Shown here: in pieces, positions 45,085-56,814 of the stretch
Position numbering within the stretch: position 1 is the stretch's first letter
Layout of the letters: every line of letters begins with the position of its first letter
Assembly: GCF_030867145.1 (NCBI RefSeq)
Contig: NC_134419.1
Location: 76,881,403 to 76,945,402 of the forward strand
Length of the DNA: 64,000 nt
Direction: 5' to 3'
Origin: Opisthocomus hoazin
Lineage: Eukaryota > Chordata > Aves > Opisthocomiformes > Opisthocomidae
Position numbers and translations under genes: made by a program
The notes under the pieces: model-generated
Seen by the model: only the letters and a program-made list of their open reading frames with translations
What the model was told of the DNA's origin: nothing
The model's database searches: none

Positions 45085-45460
45085 GCTCTGTAAATTCAAG
45101 ATATTAATAATATTGCTATGTATTAATTTTATCCCAGGAATAGTTGGAAAATGAATATAAAGTCAAACGTAAATGGGAGCAAATCCTTCTGCATGCTTAA
45201 AACGTGGAGCTAGTCTCCCATGGTTTCTTCCTTTTACTTCTATTAATCCTGAAAACTAATTACTGCAAATTATTTGATTAGTCAAAATACAGGAATCAGA
45301 TTGTAAATAGATTTTTTTTTGTTAAAACAAGTTACATGAAATCATAATACAAAAGTTCACAGTAATTAGTCCCCTACTAACAGTTAAATGGAAATTATAG
45401 TAAGCATGCTTTGGTTCTTTTGTCAGAAAATGATATAATTCTCAGATTTTTATCAAACTG
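45085..45460. promoter_or_regulatory. Candidate conserved enhancer H
   Basis: AT-rich, non-coding and free of recognised repeats. It contains GATATTAATAATATTGC, TATTAATCCTGAAAACTAAT, TACTGCAAATTATTTGATTA (POU/homeodomain), GTTACATGAAATCATAATAC and CACAGTAATTAGTCCCC. Several TAAT cores lie within 300 bp. Confidence 0.25.
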
Positions 45461-45599
45461 GAACAGTGAGCCATAAGTAGAACGCTCTCAAAAAATAAAA
45501 CATCACAAAATATTGACATTTCAAGAGCAAAGACAGCATAGGAATTTCAACATGAATCACACTCTTCGCTTTTAAGAAGAAAGCCCAGTTCCTATCAAT

Positions 45600-45810
45600 A
45601 ATTGAGAGGCAGGCTTGCGCAGGAACGCTCTCCCACTGCACACGCCCTGGCAAAGCCGGCTGCACGCAGATGCGGCTGCGCCGGGAACCTGCCTCCCGCC
45701 CCGGGGCACCGATGCCACCTCCCGCGTGCCAGCGCCGCTCAAGAGACGCAGCCATGCCCGCGGCTTTTATCGGCACCGCCGCCTCGGTCAGGGACAGCGC
45801 ATCTTCACCA
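45600..45810. other. CpG-rich patch next to CR1 cluster
   Basis: GATGCGGCTGCGCCGGGAAC, CCCGCCCCGGGGCACCG, CCCGCGTGCCAGCGCCGC and ATCGGCACCGCCGCCTCGG cluster within 200 bp, immediately before CR1 copy 11. Overlapping plus-strand ORFs (45615-46142 and 45670-46191) run from this patch into the antisense of CR1 and are artefacts. Confidence 0.45.
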
Positions 45811-45865
45811 GCCCAACGCGCGGGCACATCCCGCTCACAGATGAGAAATCCTACAACTTCTTTTT

Positions 45866-46479
45866 CACAGAATCACAGAATGGTAGGGGTTGGAAGGGAC
45901 CTCTGTGGGTCATCTGGTCCAACCCCCCGCCGAAGCAGGGTCACCTACAGCAGGCTGCAGAGGACCTTGTCCAGGCGGGTCTGGAATATCTCCAGAGAAG
46001 GAGACTCCACAGCCTCCCTGGGCAGCCTGGGCCAGGGCTCCGTCACCCTCAGAGGGAAGAAGTTTTTCCTCCTGTTCAGCTGGACCTTCCTCTGCTTCAG
46101 TTTGTGCCCATTGCCCCTTGTCCTGTTGCTGGGCACCACTGAAAAGAGCTTGGCCCCGTCCTCCCGACACCCACCCTGCAGATATTTGTAAGCATTTCTA
46201 AGGTCCCCTCTCAGCCTTCTCTTCTCCAGGCTGAACAAGCCCAGCTCCCTCAGCCTCTCCTCGTAGGAGAGATGCTCCAGTCCCCTCCTCATCCTCGTAG
46301 CCCTCCGCTGGACTCTCTCCAGTAGCTCCTCATCTTTCTTGAACTGGGGAGCCCAGAACTGGACACAGGACTCCAGATGGGGCCTCACTAGGGCAGTGTA
46401 GAGGGGAAGGAGAACCTCCCTCGACCTGCCGGCCACACTCCTCCTAATGCACCCCAGGATCCCATTAGTTTTCTTGGCT
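45866..46479 (-). mobile_element. CR1 LINE, 5'-truncated copy 11
   Basis: The reverse-complement tail (CACAGAATCACAGAATGG) precedes GTAGGGGTTGGAAGGGACC, and ORF2 reads leftwards. An open frame of 163 codons (46436-45945) ends early because the usual TGG codon is TAG in CTGCTGTAGGTGACC. Beyond the breakpoint the consensus GGCCTTCTTGGCAGCC is replaced by AGTTTTCTTGGCTTTTC. First of three CR1 copies in alternating orientation. Confidence 0.95.
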
Positions 46480-47104
46480 TTTCTTTGAAAAGGTTAGTGG
46501 GAAATAATGCTGAGGTCTGGGGACACTGGCAAGAGGATTACTGCTGTACAAAGCTGGCCGTTTTCTGTGTTCCTGAGAGTTCCTACAACAGCGTAGGGAA
46601 ACCTCAAGTTTCTTTTAAAATCCAGCTATCGTTACTATCTTACATGTACGTTCTGATGATGGACTGACACCCAGAGTGAGATGCCATCAGATCTTCTGGA
46701 TTCATGGGAGAAGTGGTTTGCAAGACAGAGGAGGTTTTTACACTGCACTAAATCCCCATAATGCCCCAGTTCCGTGGGAAGGGTGTCCAAGGAGAAGTAC
46801 AGGAGGAAGGTGGCAGAGCGGTTGCCTCCCTCTCCTGAACAGCGGGGCTGAAGGTGATGAACCGCAGGGTATCTCTGGGGCTGACCGCTGGCATCCAGAT
46901 GCTCTGGCAGAGCCCTGCGTCCCCTGACTCAGGCCCCTCGTCTGCTACCCTCCCGTCCCGCTCTCCTTGCCCTTCACGTTGAGCCAAGCGCGACTGCCGA
47001 GTCGACTAAGGCACCTTTCCCGAAAGCTCGCTTAGCACCCAAAACCCCACCGCTGTGTCCCGGAGGGCCACTCTCCAGCCCAGGGTAACACGGTCTGCCT
47101 GAAG
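46480..47104. other. Spacer between inverted CR1 copies 11 and 12
   Basis: 625 bp of unique DNA with no recognised gene. It separates two CR1 copies lying head to head (5' ends facing each other), which makes it the loop of a large inverted repeat. Confidence 0.7.
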
Positions 47105-47728
47105 TCTGCCAAGAAGGCCAATGGGATCCTGGGATGCATTAGGAGGAGTGTGGCCAGCAGGTTGAGGGAGGTTCTCCTTCCCCTCTACTCTGCCCTAGTG
47201 AGGCCCCATCTGGAGTCCTGTGTCCAGTGCTGGGCTCCCCAGTTCAAGAAAGATGAGGAGCTGCTGGAGTGAGTCCAGTGGAGGGCTACGAGGATGATGA
47301 GGGGACTGGAGCATCTCTCCTACGAGGAGAGGCTGAGGGAACTGGGCTTGTTCAGCCTGGAGAAGAGAAGGCTGAGAAGGGAACCTTAGAAATGCTTAGA
47401 AATATCTCAAAGGTGGGTGTCAGGAGGATGGGGCCAGACTCTTTCCAGTGGTGCCCAGCGACAGGACAAGGGGCAATGGGCACAAACTGAAGCAGAGGAA
47501 GTTCCAGCTGAACAGGAGGAAGAACTTCTTCCTTCAGAGGGTGATGGAGCCCTGGCACAGGCTGCCCAGGGAGGCTGTGGAGTCTCCTTCTCTGGAGATA
47601 TTCCAGCCCCGCCTGGACGCGGTGCTGTGCAGCCTGCTCTGGGTGACCCTGCTTGGGCAGGGGGTTGGGCTGGGTGACCCACAGAGGTCCTTTCCAACCC
47701 CGACCATTCTGTGATTCTGTGATTCTGT
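47105..47728 (+). mobile_element. CR1 LINE, 5'-truncated copy 12, degraded
   Basis: Starts at CTGCCAAGAAGGCCAATGGG and ends with three ATTCTGTG units. The ORF2 remnant is broken: TGA in CTGGAGTGAGTCCAG near 47268, an extra base near 47382 (AGAAGGGAACC) and a short deletion near 47406 (AATATCTCAAAGG, where others read AATATCTGCAGGG). More decayed than its neighbours 11 and 13. Confidence 0.95.
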
Positions 47729-48170
47729 AACTCAGCAAAATGAAAACCAGCTGAAACACGAGGTGACAAACTCCTAGCAGCACCACTTTTTTAACACCGC
47801 TCCAGCTGGCAGGTTGGAGAGGGAACAGCATCCTCCAGGAGCTCTGCTCGACGGTGAACAACCACATTATCCTGGAGAAGAGCTCCTGACAGGGCTGCAG
47901 TGCTATCGCTCTGTGCAGGAAATAGCTTAATCCTATCATCATCTCCCTGCAATTTTCCTCCGTATTTTGATGTATAATGTTCCAAAGATACAATTTTATT
48001 TGAAATAGAGTTTATTTCAGACTCCAACGTGTCAAATTTAATTTCAAGATTTTTTATTGTAGAGGAAAATCTTTTTTTTAGTGAGAGATTAGAATTGAAA
48101 TAAATAACCAGCACTGAGTTTCTGCTCTGCAAATTTAACTGTTTCCAAGGCAGATACAGATCAAGAAGTG
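47729..48170. other. Spacer between CR1 copies 12 and 13
   Basis: 442 bp of unique, AT-rich DNA. The minus-strand ORF 47791-48225 crosses it and enters the CR1 tail. It is not credible as a gene. The two copies point tail to tail across this spacer. Confidence 0.7.
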
Positions 48171-49095
48171 ACAGAACCACAGAAACACAGAATGGTTGGC
48201 GTTGGAAGGGACCTCTGTGGGTCATCTAGTCCAACCCCCCTGCCCAAGCAGGGTCACCCAGAGCAGGCTGCACAGCACCGCGTCCAGGCGGGTCTGGAAT
48301 ATCTCCAGAGAAGGAGACTCCACAGCCTCCCTGGGCAGCCTGGGCCAGTGCTCCGTCACCCTCAGAGGGAAGAAGTTCTTCCTCATGTTCAGCTGGAACT
48401 TCCTCTGCTTCAGTTTGTGCCCGTTGCCCCTTGTCCTGTCGCTGGGCACCACTGAAAAGAGTCTGGCCCCGTCCTCCTGACACCCACCATAGAGATATTT
48501 ACAGACATTTCTAAGGTCCCCTCGCAGCCTTCTCTTCTCCAGGCTGAACAAGCCCAGCTCCCTCAGCCTTTCCTCGTAGGAGAGACGCTCCCGTCCCCCC
48601 ATCATCCTCGTAGCCCTCCGCTGGACTCTCTCCAGTAGCTCCTCATCTTTCTTGAACTGGGGAGCCCAGAACTGGACACAGTACTGCAGATGGGGCCTCA
48701 CCAGGGCAGAGTAGAGGGGAAAGAGAACCTCCCTCGACCTGCTGGCCATACTTCTCTTGATGCACCCCAGGATCCCATTGGCCTTCTTGGCAGCCAGGGC
48801 ACACTGCTGGCTCATGGTCAGCCTGTCACCCACCAGCACTCCCAGGTCCCTCTCCACAGAGCTGCTCTCCAGCAGGTCTGCCCCAAGCCTGTACTGGTGC
48901 ATGGGGTTGTTCCTCCCCAGGTGCAGGACCCTGCCCTTGCCCTGGTTGAACCTCATCAGGTTCCTCTCTGCCCAGCTCTCCAGCCTGTCCAGGTCTCTCT
49001 GAATGGCAGCACAGCCTGCCGGTGTATCTACCACTCCTCCCAGTTTTGTGTCATCAGCAAACTTGCTGAGGGTGCACTCTAACTCTTCATCCAAG
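48171..49095 (-). mobile_element. CR1 LINE, longest copy (13), about 925 bp
   Basis: The reverse-complement tail (CAGAACCACAGAAACACAG) leads into the 3' UTR and then about 870 bp of ORF2, reaching the RT palm. This is the longest CR1 in the window and the only one retaining an RT catalytic motif. The 5' breakpoint falls at about 49095, just upstream of the [14 protein letters not shown] segment. Its tail has decayed, so insertion is not very recent even though the frame is open. Confidence 0.97.
48222..49094 (-). pseudogene. CR1 ORF2 (reverse transcriptase) C-terminal remnant, 290 codons
   Basis: An uninterrupted frame, reading leftwards, encodes the end of the CR1 ORF2 polyprotein. Residues 12-17 (FADDTK) are the RT palm motif with the catalytic Asp pair. 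They are followed by the [12 protein letters not shown] and [20 protein letters not shown] segments and the CR1-specific [20 protein letters not shown] region near residues 175-195. It ends GGWTR just before the 3' UTR. The apurinic-type endonuclease domain, the RT fingers and the earlier RT motifs are missing, because the intact ORF2 is roughly three times longer. The apparent start is a TTG codon at the truncation point, not a real start. It is probably not expressed. Confidence 0.93.
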
Positions 49096-52000
49096 AGTTT
49101 CCATCTTCACATCTTCATCCACGTTTATTCCCTCACTGTTACATACACTTCAGATTTTTCAAATGTTTTTGTACTCTACCCCCTCTAGAAAATCAACATC
49201 AAAACATCATGTTTGCTGCAGATGATTGCTGCAGGGATTCCGGACTGCGGGAGCGCAGCTTTTCGGACTGCCTGTATCGGGTTTGGATGGAAATCCCTGC
49301 ACTGTCACTTCAGAGAACTCATTCCAGCAAGTGTTTTACGATGCCGAGAAAGTTGTGCTGGAATAAAAGAAGGATTTCATTAGTAGAAACAAAGTTTAGG
49401 GTGGATCTGTGCCAAGGCAGATGAGGTTTATGAGTACAATACTCCTAGTGCACACGAGACATTATATCAGTGGTGAGAAATTTATTGCAATCATCTTCCT
49501 ATTTCCATTTCTGCCTTCTTTTTGGTGACATAATAGTGTCAAGAGGCAAGGTCACACCTTGATGCCAAGATGATTCATAACTTTAATACCAGAAGGAACA
49601 ATTGACCTAAACAATCTTTGGCTAAAGTGCATTTCCAGCAGCGCTTTCAGCCTCTCTCAGAAGCCGAACAAATAGAGAAATATCCACCGCGAGGTTACTG
49701 TGATATATTCAGAATCACCTGCCTGAGGAAGGCAGCTGATATCCCGTTGAACGTCTCTGAGAAGCCAAGAACGAGCCAGCTATGACCTACACGTAATTGT
49801 CTTTCAGCTACCGCCCGCGGAGATGGCTCCACGGCAGCGGCTCCTCGGCAGACAAGCCTGATGGCAGCTCTCGTTGCACGCACCCATACCAGTCTGGAAG
49901 CGAAGTGAAGAGATGGTGGTTTTCCTAATGACAAAACCGTGGATTTGCAAAGGGATGAAACCAAGAGCAAGGGCAACACCGTGGCATTTGCTGCTTTGCA
50001 AAAACTGCTGTTCTGCAGCCTGCTTGATGAGGAAGGCGAACCTCATTAACCCGCTGCCTCGCCTGCTCTTTTCTGTTGTCCACAAAGGCAGACTTACAAG
50101 ATGCGAATGAGAGAGCAGAAACAATGTGGGGATTGAGAAATCTGGGCCATCGTTTCTGCATCTGAGCCACAGATCGGGCTCCGAGAAGAGACCTGAGAGC
50201 AGGAGCGGGCTACGGAGACAGACCCACCGATGGTGAGCGGGCGCAGTCCCGACGCCGGCGGGCTGCAAGCGTTTGGGACTCCGTAGGAAGATTCACCTAC
50301 AGCAAATCGATATCATCCGGAGGACACCGAGCCAAGTTTTCGAGAAACTACTGCTTTAAAAAAACCAGTAACTGTGTCACAGCACGACAAACATATGCAC
50401 AGATTGATTTTGGCTACAAACCAATAAATCCGTACAACCACTGAGCCCAGCTTTTAGTTGTAACGAACCAGGCACAATGATGATACAACCCACTGCTGCA
50501 ACACTCAAGCTAGCAAGGAAAAGCTCATGGCTCTTGAAACACTTCTGCTTGAAAAAAATTTTGGTAACAAGGATGACAAGAAAAATGTAAAAGGAGAAAA
50601 AATAGAAGCAAATGGAGATGCGAGCTGTCCTGGTGGAAAACAGACATGGGTGGGAATAAATCACAGTGAGAAACCCAAAAGAAAGACGGGAATCTTGAAA
50701 CCTGCAGGATGATTAACAAAAGGATAGATCAAGGTTCAGAAGTTTTTATTGAGTCCAGAAGATCACATTTAAAGAGGCAGATTGTCTCGTACTCCTGTGT
50801 CACCGCTTCAATCCACTTACATCTGGTCGCAATAAAAGCTGACAGACACAGCAGGTGTCATCAAGGCAATTTCTGGTAAGCAGCCATCCACACATAGACC
50901 ATCGCCGGTACCCAAATGGGCACCTTTGGCAATCTCAGCAAAGAACCTGAGCCTTGCCTGGATATTGGATTGGAAAGTGTTTTTCTAGCCCAGAACAGAG
51001 AGGCTTGCTGAAGCCGACGGAGCATGGAGCCAGGTATTGCTCAGCTGCTGCTCACCGCTCCCTGAGTGATCAGCTACATCGCCTTGGACCATTTTACACC
51101 CTTTCTCCAAGTTCTCCTCCAGTTTGCTTTTACTCCCAAAAAACCCAAGCCAGTTTCTCTCTTCCTCTCAACTTCTCATACAGGAGTTCAATAAAATCCT
51201 GTGCAAGTTTTGAAAACATGTAATAAAGATAACATCTTGTCTTTAGATTAGAGTGATAAAACGGATGGAGGGGCTGCATATTCAACCTTCAAGACACAAA
51301 CTGCCAAAAAGACCTTGGACTCGGGATGAAAATTTAGTTTGGATAGAGTCTGCTGTTAGTTGACGCTTGAGGAGGTTCTTGTACATTCCTTGGAAACATT
51401 TGGTAGTAACCTCTGCGTGACATGAAACATTGCTCTTTGGTATGCCAGGGCAGTACGCCCACGTTGTTTGTGTACAACAACCTTTTCCCCTTTGCACTGC
51501 AGATACGAATACACCGCAACCTGCAGTCACCATGCCACCAGTCTCCAACTTCATTGCGGTTTTCCTCTTTCATTTAAAGATTTTTTTAATCCACAGCCCA
51601 AAGGGTGCCTCGTAACTTCATGTAGACGATAGCGGAATTAATGTACACAAAAGCTCCCCACCTCTATATTCATGACCCCAAAATATGGTTGTCACATTAC
51701 GAACAAAAAAGAATTCAGATTCTTTCATGATAGCACCATCCTCTCTAGGATTTGCATCAATGCCCACCTGCAGTTCTCCTACCTGTGTCGAGCCTTTTTT
51801 AACATTTCCCTTTGTTCCCCTGCCATGTACAACTGTGGAGCACCCATTGCACCCAGCATCCCGTTTGTGGACGGGGAAATGACGCACACAGAAATTCGCA
51901 TCTTCACCCCGGTCCTGTGGGAAGCCTGCAGCAGGGTGAGGAAGTGAAGCCTCTGAAACCAAGTCTTAACTATAAAACCGGCCTCTTTTCCTCTCCCTAA
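49096..52000. other. Unique DNA, no gene recognised
   Basis: Mixed composition. An ATG-initiated 61-codon Lys-rich ORF at 50527-50712 and a 91-codon ORF at 51672-51947 have no recognisable family or flanking exon signals that I could tie together. No repeats recognised. Confidence 0.5.
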
Positions 52001-55000
52001 GTTAATAAGCCCCTGCAAAGTCTTGAACTTCTATCACAATGGCATTTGCAAAAGAGGATTTTAATGTTTAAACAGTGCTTGAGTTAAAAATATATTGAAC
52101 ATTCCATTTACATTTTGGACAAATTATATTGAATTCACCATGAAAATATTCCTATAGAGGCAAGATAAAATAAATGAAAAGACAGCTCTCCTTGTATTTC
52201 GTATTTTTTTCTGTAGAACTCATATAGGATTAAAGAGGAAAACCTGGTAGCTGCAGCAACAAGTTTGAGCAATCACTTGTCACTTACAGTTAGCACAAAA
52301 ATGTATTATAACAAGATATTACTTGTAGAATTTCCACTATAAATCTTTTATTCATTCCAAGGAATCCCAGACCAGGCATTTGCCATACTGCATTGTCAAA
52401 AATAATGCCCAGCATAAACGATGTGCGAGAGACCATGAACATCCGAGATAACAAGAGTACTAACACCTTATGGGCCTTAAAAACCCAGTAGTGGTATTTC
52501 TGGTCTCTCATTAAAAGGGAAATAAAAATATTGTTTAAGAATGACTTTTATGCTTAACTATTCAATGCAAGCATTGATTCTTTGCTTATGGCTTTTCCCA
52601 CTTTTCTTCTTAAAAATTGCTGAGTGGCTGTAAACAAGAAAGTAAATTTTTACGGCCCCATTCTGTTGCTGGGCAGGAGAATAACCGAAAGCTGAAACAA
52701 CCTGGCAACCTAAGTGAGCGTCAGGAGCCAGAAAACTCCTGCAAAATACCCCCCAGCACTAAGAGGAGCAAGAAGAAAACTGGGTGAGAGGGAGGCATGG
52801 TGCAAACCAGCATGTTTCCATGGAGGTCAGGAGACTTTTGGCCATCTCCACAGGTGAAGGAGATGCAGGCTCTGCCCGGTATGCCTGATAAATTACACCT
52901 ACATTTAGCAGCAGGTGCTGAGCTACTTTATTGCGTTGGGCCAGCCAAGAGCTGTGGTTTCCCTCACCACCAGTTCCTGAAACTGGTTTGTCGTTCAGAC
53001 TTGCCCAGGTGAGAGGCTTCGCCCTGCGAGCTCCTTCGCTCTGCATCACGGCTCCGGTCTTCGCGGCAGGACTCAACCCCTAGCTAAGCGCGGGAGCTCC
53101 TCCGCACTGCTTTTGGCGAGCATTGAGCCACGCTTGTGATTAACCGTCAGAAGGACAACGCAGATGAGGGGAGAGCCAGGGTTTTGTGCCAAGGCAGCAG
53201 TCACTTCAACTTTCAGCATTCGTGCCGGCTGAACGCCGACACCTTCACTAACACGTTGCACCCCCGTGTCTTCTTCCGACAATCGGTCAGAAAATGAGAC
53301 TTGACAGCTGCTACTTGGAACCGAGGACACTTTGCTGAGTCCTTCCTTTTTCAAATTTCCATATTCAAATCCTGATAATTTTTTAATGTCAGGGTTTCCT
53401 CTGCTTCAGTTCTCTCTCTGCATCATCTTTCTAGTGTGTCTGCCCTTCTGCTGAACTCTTTCCCTTCGCTTTTTTTCATTGCTTTGGACTCTCTTCGCTG
53501 CATTTTCTTCCAGATTCAGCTAATCTGGGAGTGTGCAGGGCAGCAGGTGTGGGATAACGGTGGGAAATGTGAGGCAGTGTAGCTGTGTCAGTAGGGTGAC
53601 GTGCCCATAAAGCTAGATCAAGAGAGCTCCTAACCGAGGCAAGTTTATAAAGCGACTTCTGCCAGAACTCCTGGCACGTTTATATCTCAAACAGGTAAGC
53701 AAGCCGTGAGGTCACCCCTTTCCCAGAGAGGTTCTCCTCCTTTTCTTTCTTCTAATTCATCCCTCAGCTTTTTGTTTCTTCCATTTCTCTCTTCTCTTGA
53801 CTTCCGGAGGCCATGGGGGTAAGAAACAGCTTTTCTCCCAGCTCACTTGCCAGAAGCAGATGGAAAAAAAGAGATAGATTTCCCAGATAGGGGAAAATAG
53901 GTTTCTAGTTTCTTTAACAGATCCCTGCTTTCACAGCAGAAGCACAGGGCATGTTTCCTTCAGCTGTGGAAAATGGAGAGCAAATTAGGGGAGAGGACAT
54001 GCGAAATGGAAGATGACCTCCATGCTTTGGTCTCTGCTTGTGCTAGAAGATGTAGACTGAACCAGACTCTTTCCACCAGCTCCAAGCCTCAGGGAGACCT
54101 AAGAAAGGATAGCCAAGAATAACTACATGCCCTTGATTTTCATCAGACCTGGAAGGTGGCATCAGCATTTTCTCAGCATGAAATTTGGAACTGCTGCAAT
54201 AACTTATGCAAGATCAAACCCGTGTGAGCCACATAACATCACCATATGTCCTACGTATAACCACCCCCCCTCCCCCAGATTAATTTGGAAATGTTTGAAA
54301 GAATATTTTTAATTAGGAGTGTTTTTCATACCCCTCACTTAGAAAGGGTGCTGCTATGTTTCCAAGAGTTATTGTATTAGCTATAGAGCTCATGCGAAAG
54401 GGAAAATTATAACCATAAAGAGAAAATTATAACTGATCAAATTTTAAAGAAACCTCTAAAAATAGCTTGTCTAAAGCCCATAATGTCACAATGATAAAGC
54501 CTACGATCTCAGGTCCTCCAAGAGCTTAGAGCAAGCTACGTCCCATTAGGAAGTTGGGGCTTTTCCATTTATTTCCCCGCAGGATACGGACATTACTTCT
54601 GACTACAAAGGCTTGAAAGGTAACAGAGCTGAAGCATCTCTCTAGTCCAAACTGAAATATTCCTAAACCCCCATGCATCAGTGTCTGGGAAACAAGATTT
54701 AGCACTAAGAAGATATTTGTCTGCCATAAGATGTGGGCGCACGCTTGCTTCCAGCTACAGAAGACGAGGAATTTGGAGCTGCTCGGAACAGCGGGTGGGC
54801 TGCAGATAGCCCTGGCAAAGATGGATTTGCAGACAACACAGGGGATTTGGTTGGAAGTGCAAGATAATTAGGGTTTGTTATACTGCACTTCAGTTTATCA
54901 CAGCGGCACTATGCTATCCATTCAGGAGTCTCTTTTGGATGTAAGATGACCTCTGATGTTAAGCAGACATTACTAATAACCACTTTCTTTGCCGTTAGTA

Positions 55001-55974
55001 TAATAAACCACTGGTGATAAACAGTGACCTTATCTTCTGGAGTTAAGTCCTGCAGCATTCACTAAAACAGCAACAACAAAAAACCTCTTGAGAGCCAGTG
55101 CAAGTTTTGCTTGAGCACAGTTTCTTCCAGTTACGAGGTATTTATCAGCAGCAGGAACACAGTTTATATTATACAGCCTGTGATCACTGTTAAAATTTAT
55201 ACCAATCAGCAGAGTCATTAAGTTCTACATTTGCCTTCCTCTAATCCACTGTTAGATTAAATGGTTCAATTAATAATAAATATTAGCAGTTTATTAGATT
55301 AATAGTTACACCACTACGTTACTGTATGTGGTTGCAGAGAGACAGAAACAAAGCAATAGTTTCCCACTGAATCGTTTTTAGCCAAGCAGTGTACCATATG
55401 TTGTTCTGCTGCACTCATCTCTTCTTCACGAAAAACAAAGCCAAAACCTTCGGCTTCACCTGCCACTTCTAGTTATTCAGCCATGGCCCAAGGATCTAGA
55501 TGGAAACGGGGAACCAGTCTGCGCTCTGAGCAAAGCCACTGAACTCAGCAGGGCTGCAGGAGGGGAGCCAGCACAGGCTCTGACCCATTTATTTGAGAAA
55601 ATTACCCCTGGACAAGCAGATAATCCTCCCCAATAAGCCTGGCTACGGGCGGGAGGAAGCTCCAGATTAGTGAGTTTGGTTCTGCCGAAGGGACTGATAC
55701 TTCGCAGCTGGAGAGGCTCTGCTACCCCACACTGCAAACGCTGGCGGGATAACACGCCAAACTGTTGCGTCTGTACGTGATCTGTTTTCATCTACAAAAT
55801 GGATTGGAAAATGTTCTAATTTTATCAGGCAGAGGAAGAATCAGCTAAGGGGAAAGTTGGTTACATTGTCCAGGAAACCACCGTTAATCTCCTCTTTGTC
55901 AAATATCCCTACGCGCTATAAATACGCGTATCATTTTGTAAGCACATGGCCTGACTGGTAGGAGGGTGGGGAGA
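52001..55974. other. Unique DNA, AT-rich blocks, no gene recognised
   Basis: AT-rich at 52040-52640, 54300-54480 and 54870-55330 (for example TTAATAATAAATATTAGCAG near 55269 and a GAAAATTATAAC direct repeat at 54400-54432). Pyrimidine-rich at 53390-53520 and 53730-53800. No coding exon or CR1. Confidence 0.45.
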
Positions 55975-56225
55975 GGACAGCCAGGAGACTGGACTCTGCT
56001 CCCAGCCTCAGCCCTAGCTGGACGCCTTTTGATTTCTTCCAGCTCTCAGCCACAGCTAGTGAAAGGTCTTCTCGTTCTTTCCAGACCTGACCTTTCCTTA
56101 GGATTCTCTACTTCTTTTGCCTCGTCCCTGGGTAAATCCTATCCTGCCTTGTGCTTCAGTTTCCCTCACACCTAAAACCAGGATAAGGATGCCTTTCATA
56201 AAGTGGCTTTGGATGCAAAGCGCTG
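55975..56225 (+). repeat. MIR-like SINE, interrupted or diverged
   Basis: The 5' part (CCAGGAGACTGGACTCTGCT, CCCAGCCTCAGCC) and the 3' part (TTGTGCTTCAGTTTCCCTCA, AAACCAGGATAAGGATGCC, GATGCAAAGCGCTGTC) match MIR-type order. About 80 bp of unrelated or diverged sequence lies between them. The 3' AAAGCGCT word is typical of the SINE terminus. Confidence 0.5.
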
Positions 56226-56814
56226 TCAGGGATTGTTAAAGATATTACCATGGAGTGACAATGACACTGGACCCTATTCACCTCGGGGCACGTTTGTGGA
56301 GGGGCCGAGAATGTGTTTTCATGGTCTTCTCCCCTCGTGGTTGGTGGCTAACAGCAAATCCGTATGGAAACAGAGGAGGTCTGCAGAACTGGATGAAAAC
56401 CCCGTTCAAGCCCAGCAGCTCTACTTCAGCTGGCACTTCCCACGGGCAGAAGCTTCCACCCCCTCCTGAAGTCTGAAACACGTTTGATTTACAGGAGGGG
56501 AGCAGAGCAGAAGGCCTCACCATCTTGGCACAACAGTGGTTGAAAAGATCATGATTCCTCTGCTCTTCGGAGTTCGAAGAGACAGTAAAACTGATTTAAC
56601 TTTGGAAATGCACACTGATGGGTATATTCTTAACTCCCATGGATGTGAATAGCTGGGGGTGCGTGACTACAGTCCCACACACTGAGACGAGATAATTACA
56701 GTTGTACAGTAGTGGAGGCATTGCCAATATCCCATAATTAATCTACAGACAGAGTATTTCCTCCTCCTTTCCCCCCATTAAGTGCAGAGAAAAATAAATG
56801 TTCTTCGGAGTTGG
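56226..56814. other. Unique DNA, no gene recognised
   Basis: Opposed ORFs at 56203-56469 (plus) and 56278-56523 (minus) show no known family. AT-rich toward the 3' end. Confidence 0.5.

Noticed and set aside
45615..46191. Two overlapping plus-strand ORFs of 173-175 codons
   Set aside because: Their second halves are the antisense of CR1 copy 11. The first halves come from a CpG-rich patch.
47352..47993. 213-codon minus-strand ORF
   Set aside because: Mostly antisense of CR1 copy 12, extended by chance into the spacer.
50527..50712. ATG-initiated 61-codon Lys-rich ORF with fair Kozak context
   Set aside because: Short, in A-rich DNA, with no family resemblance and no linked exon signals. 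Could be revisited with ribosome profiling.
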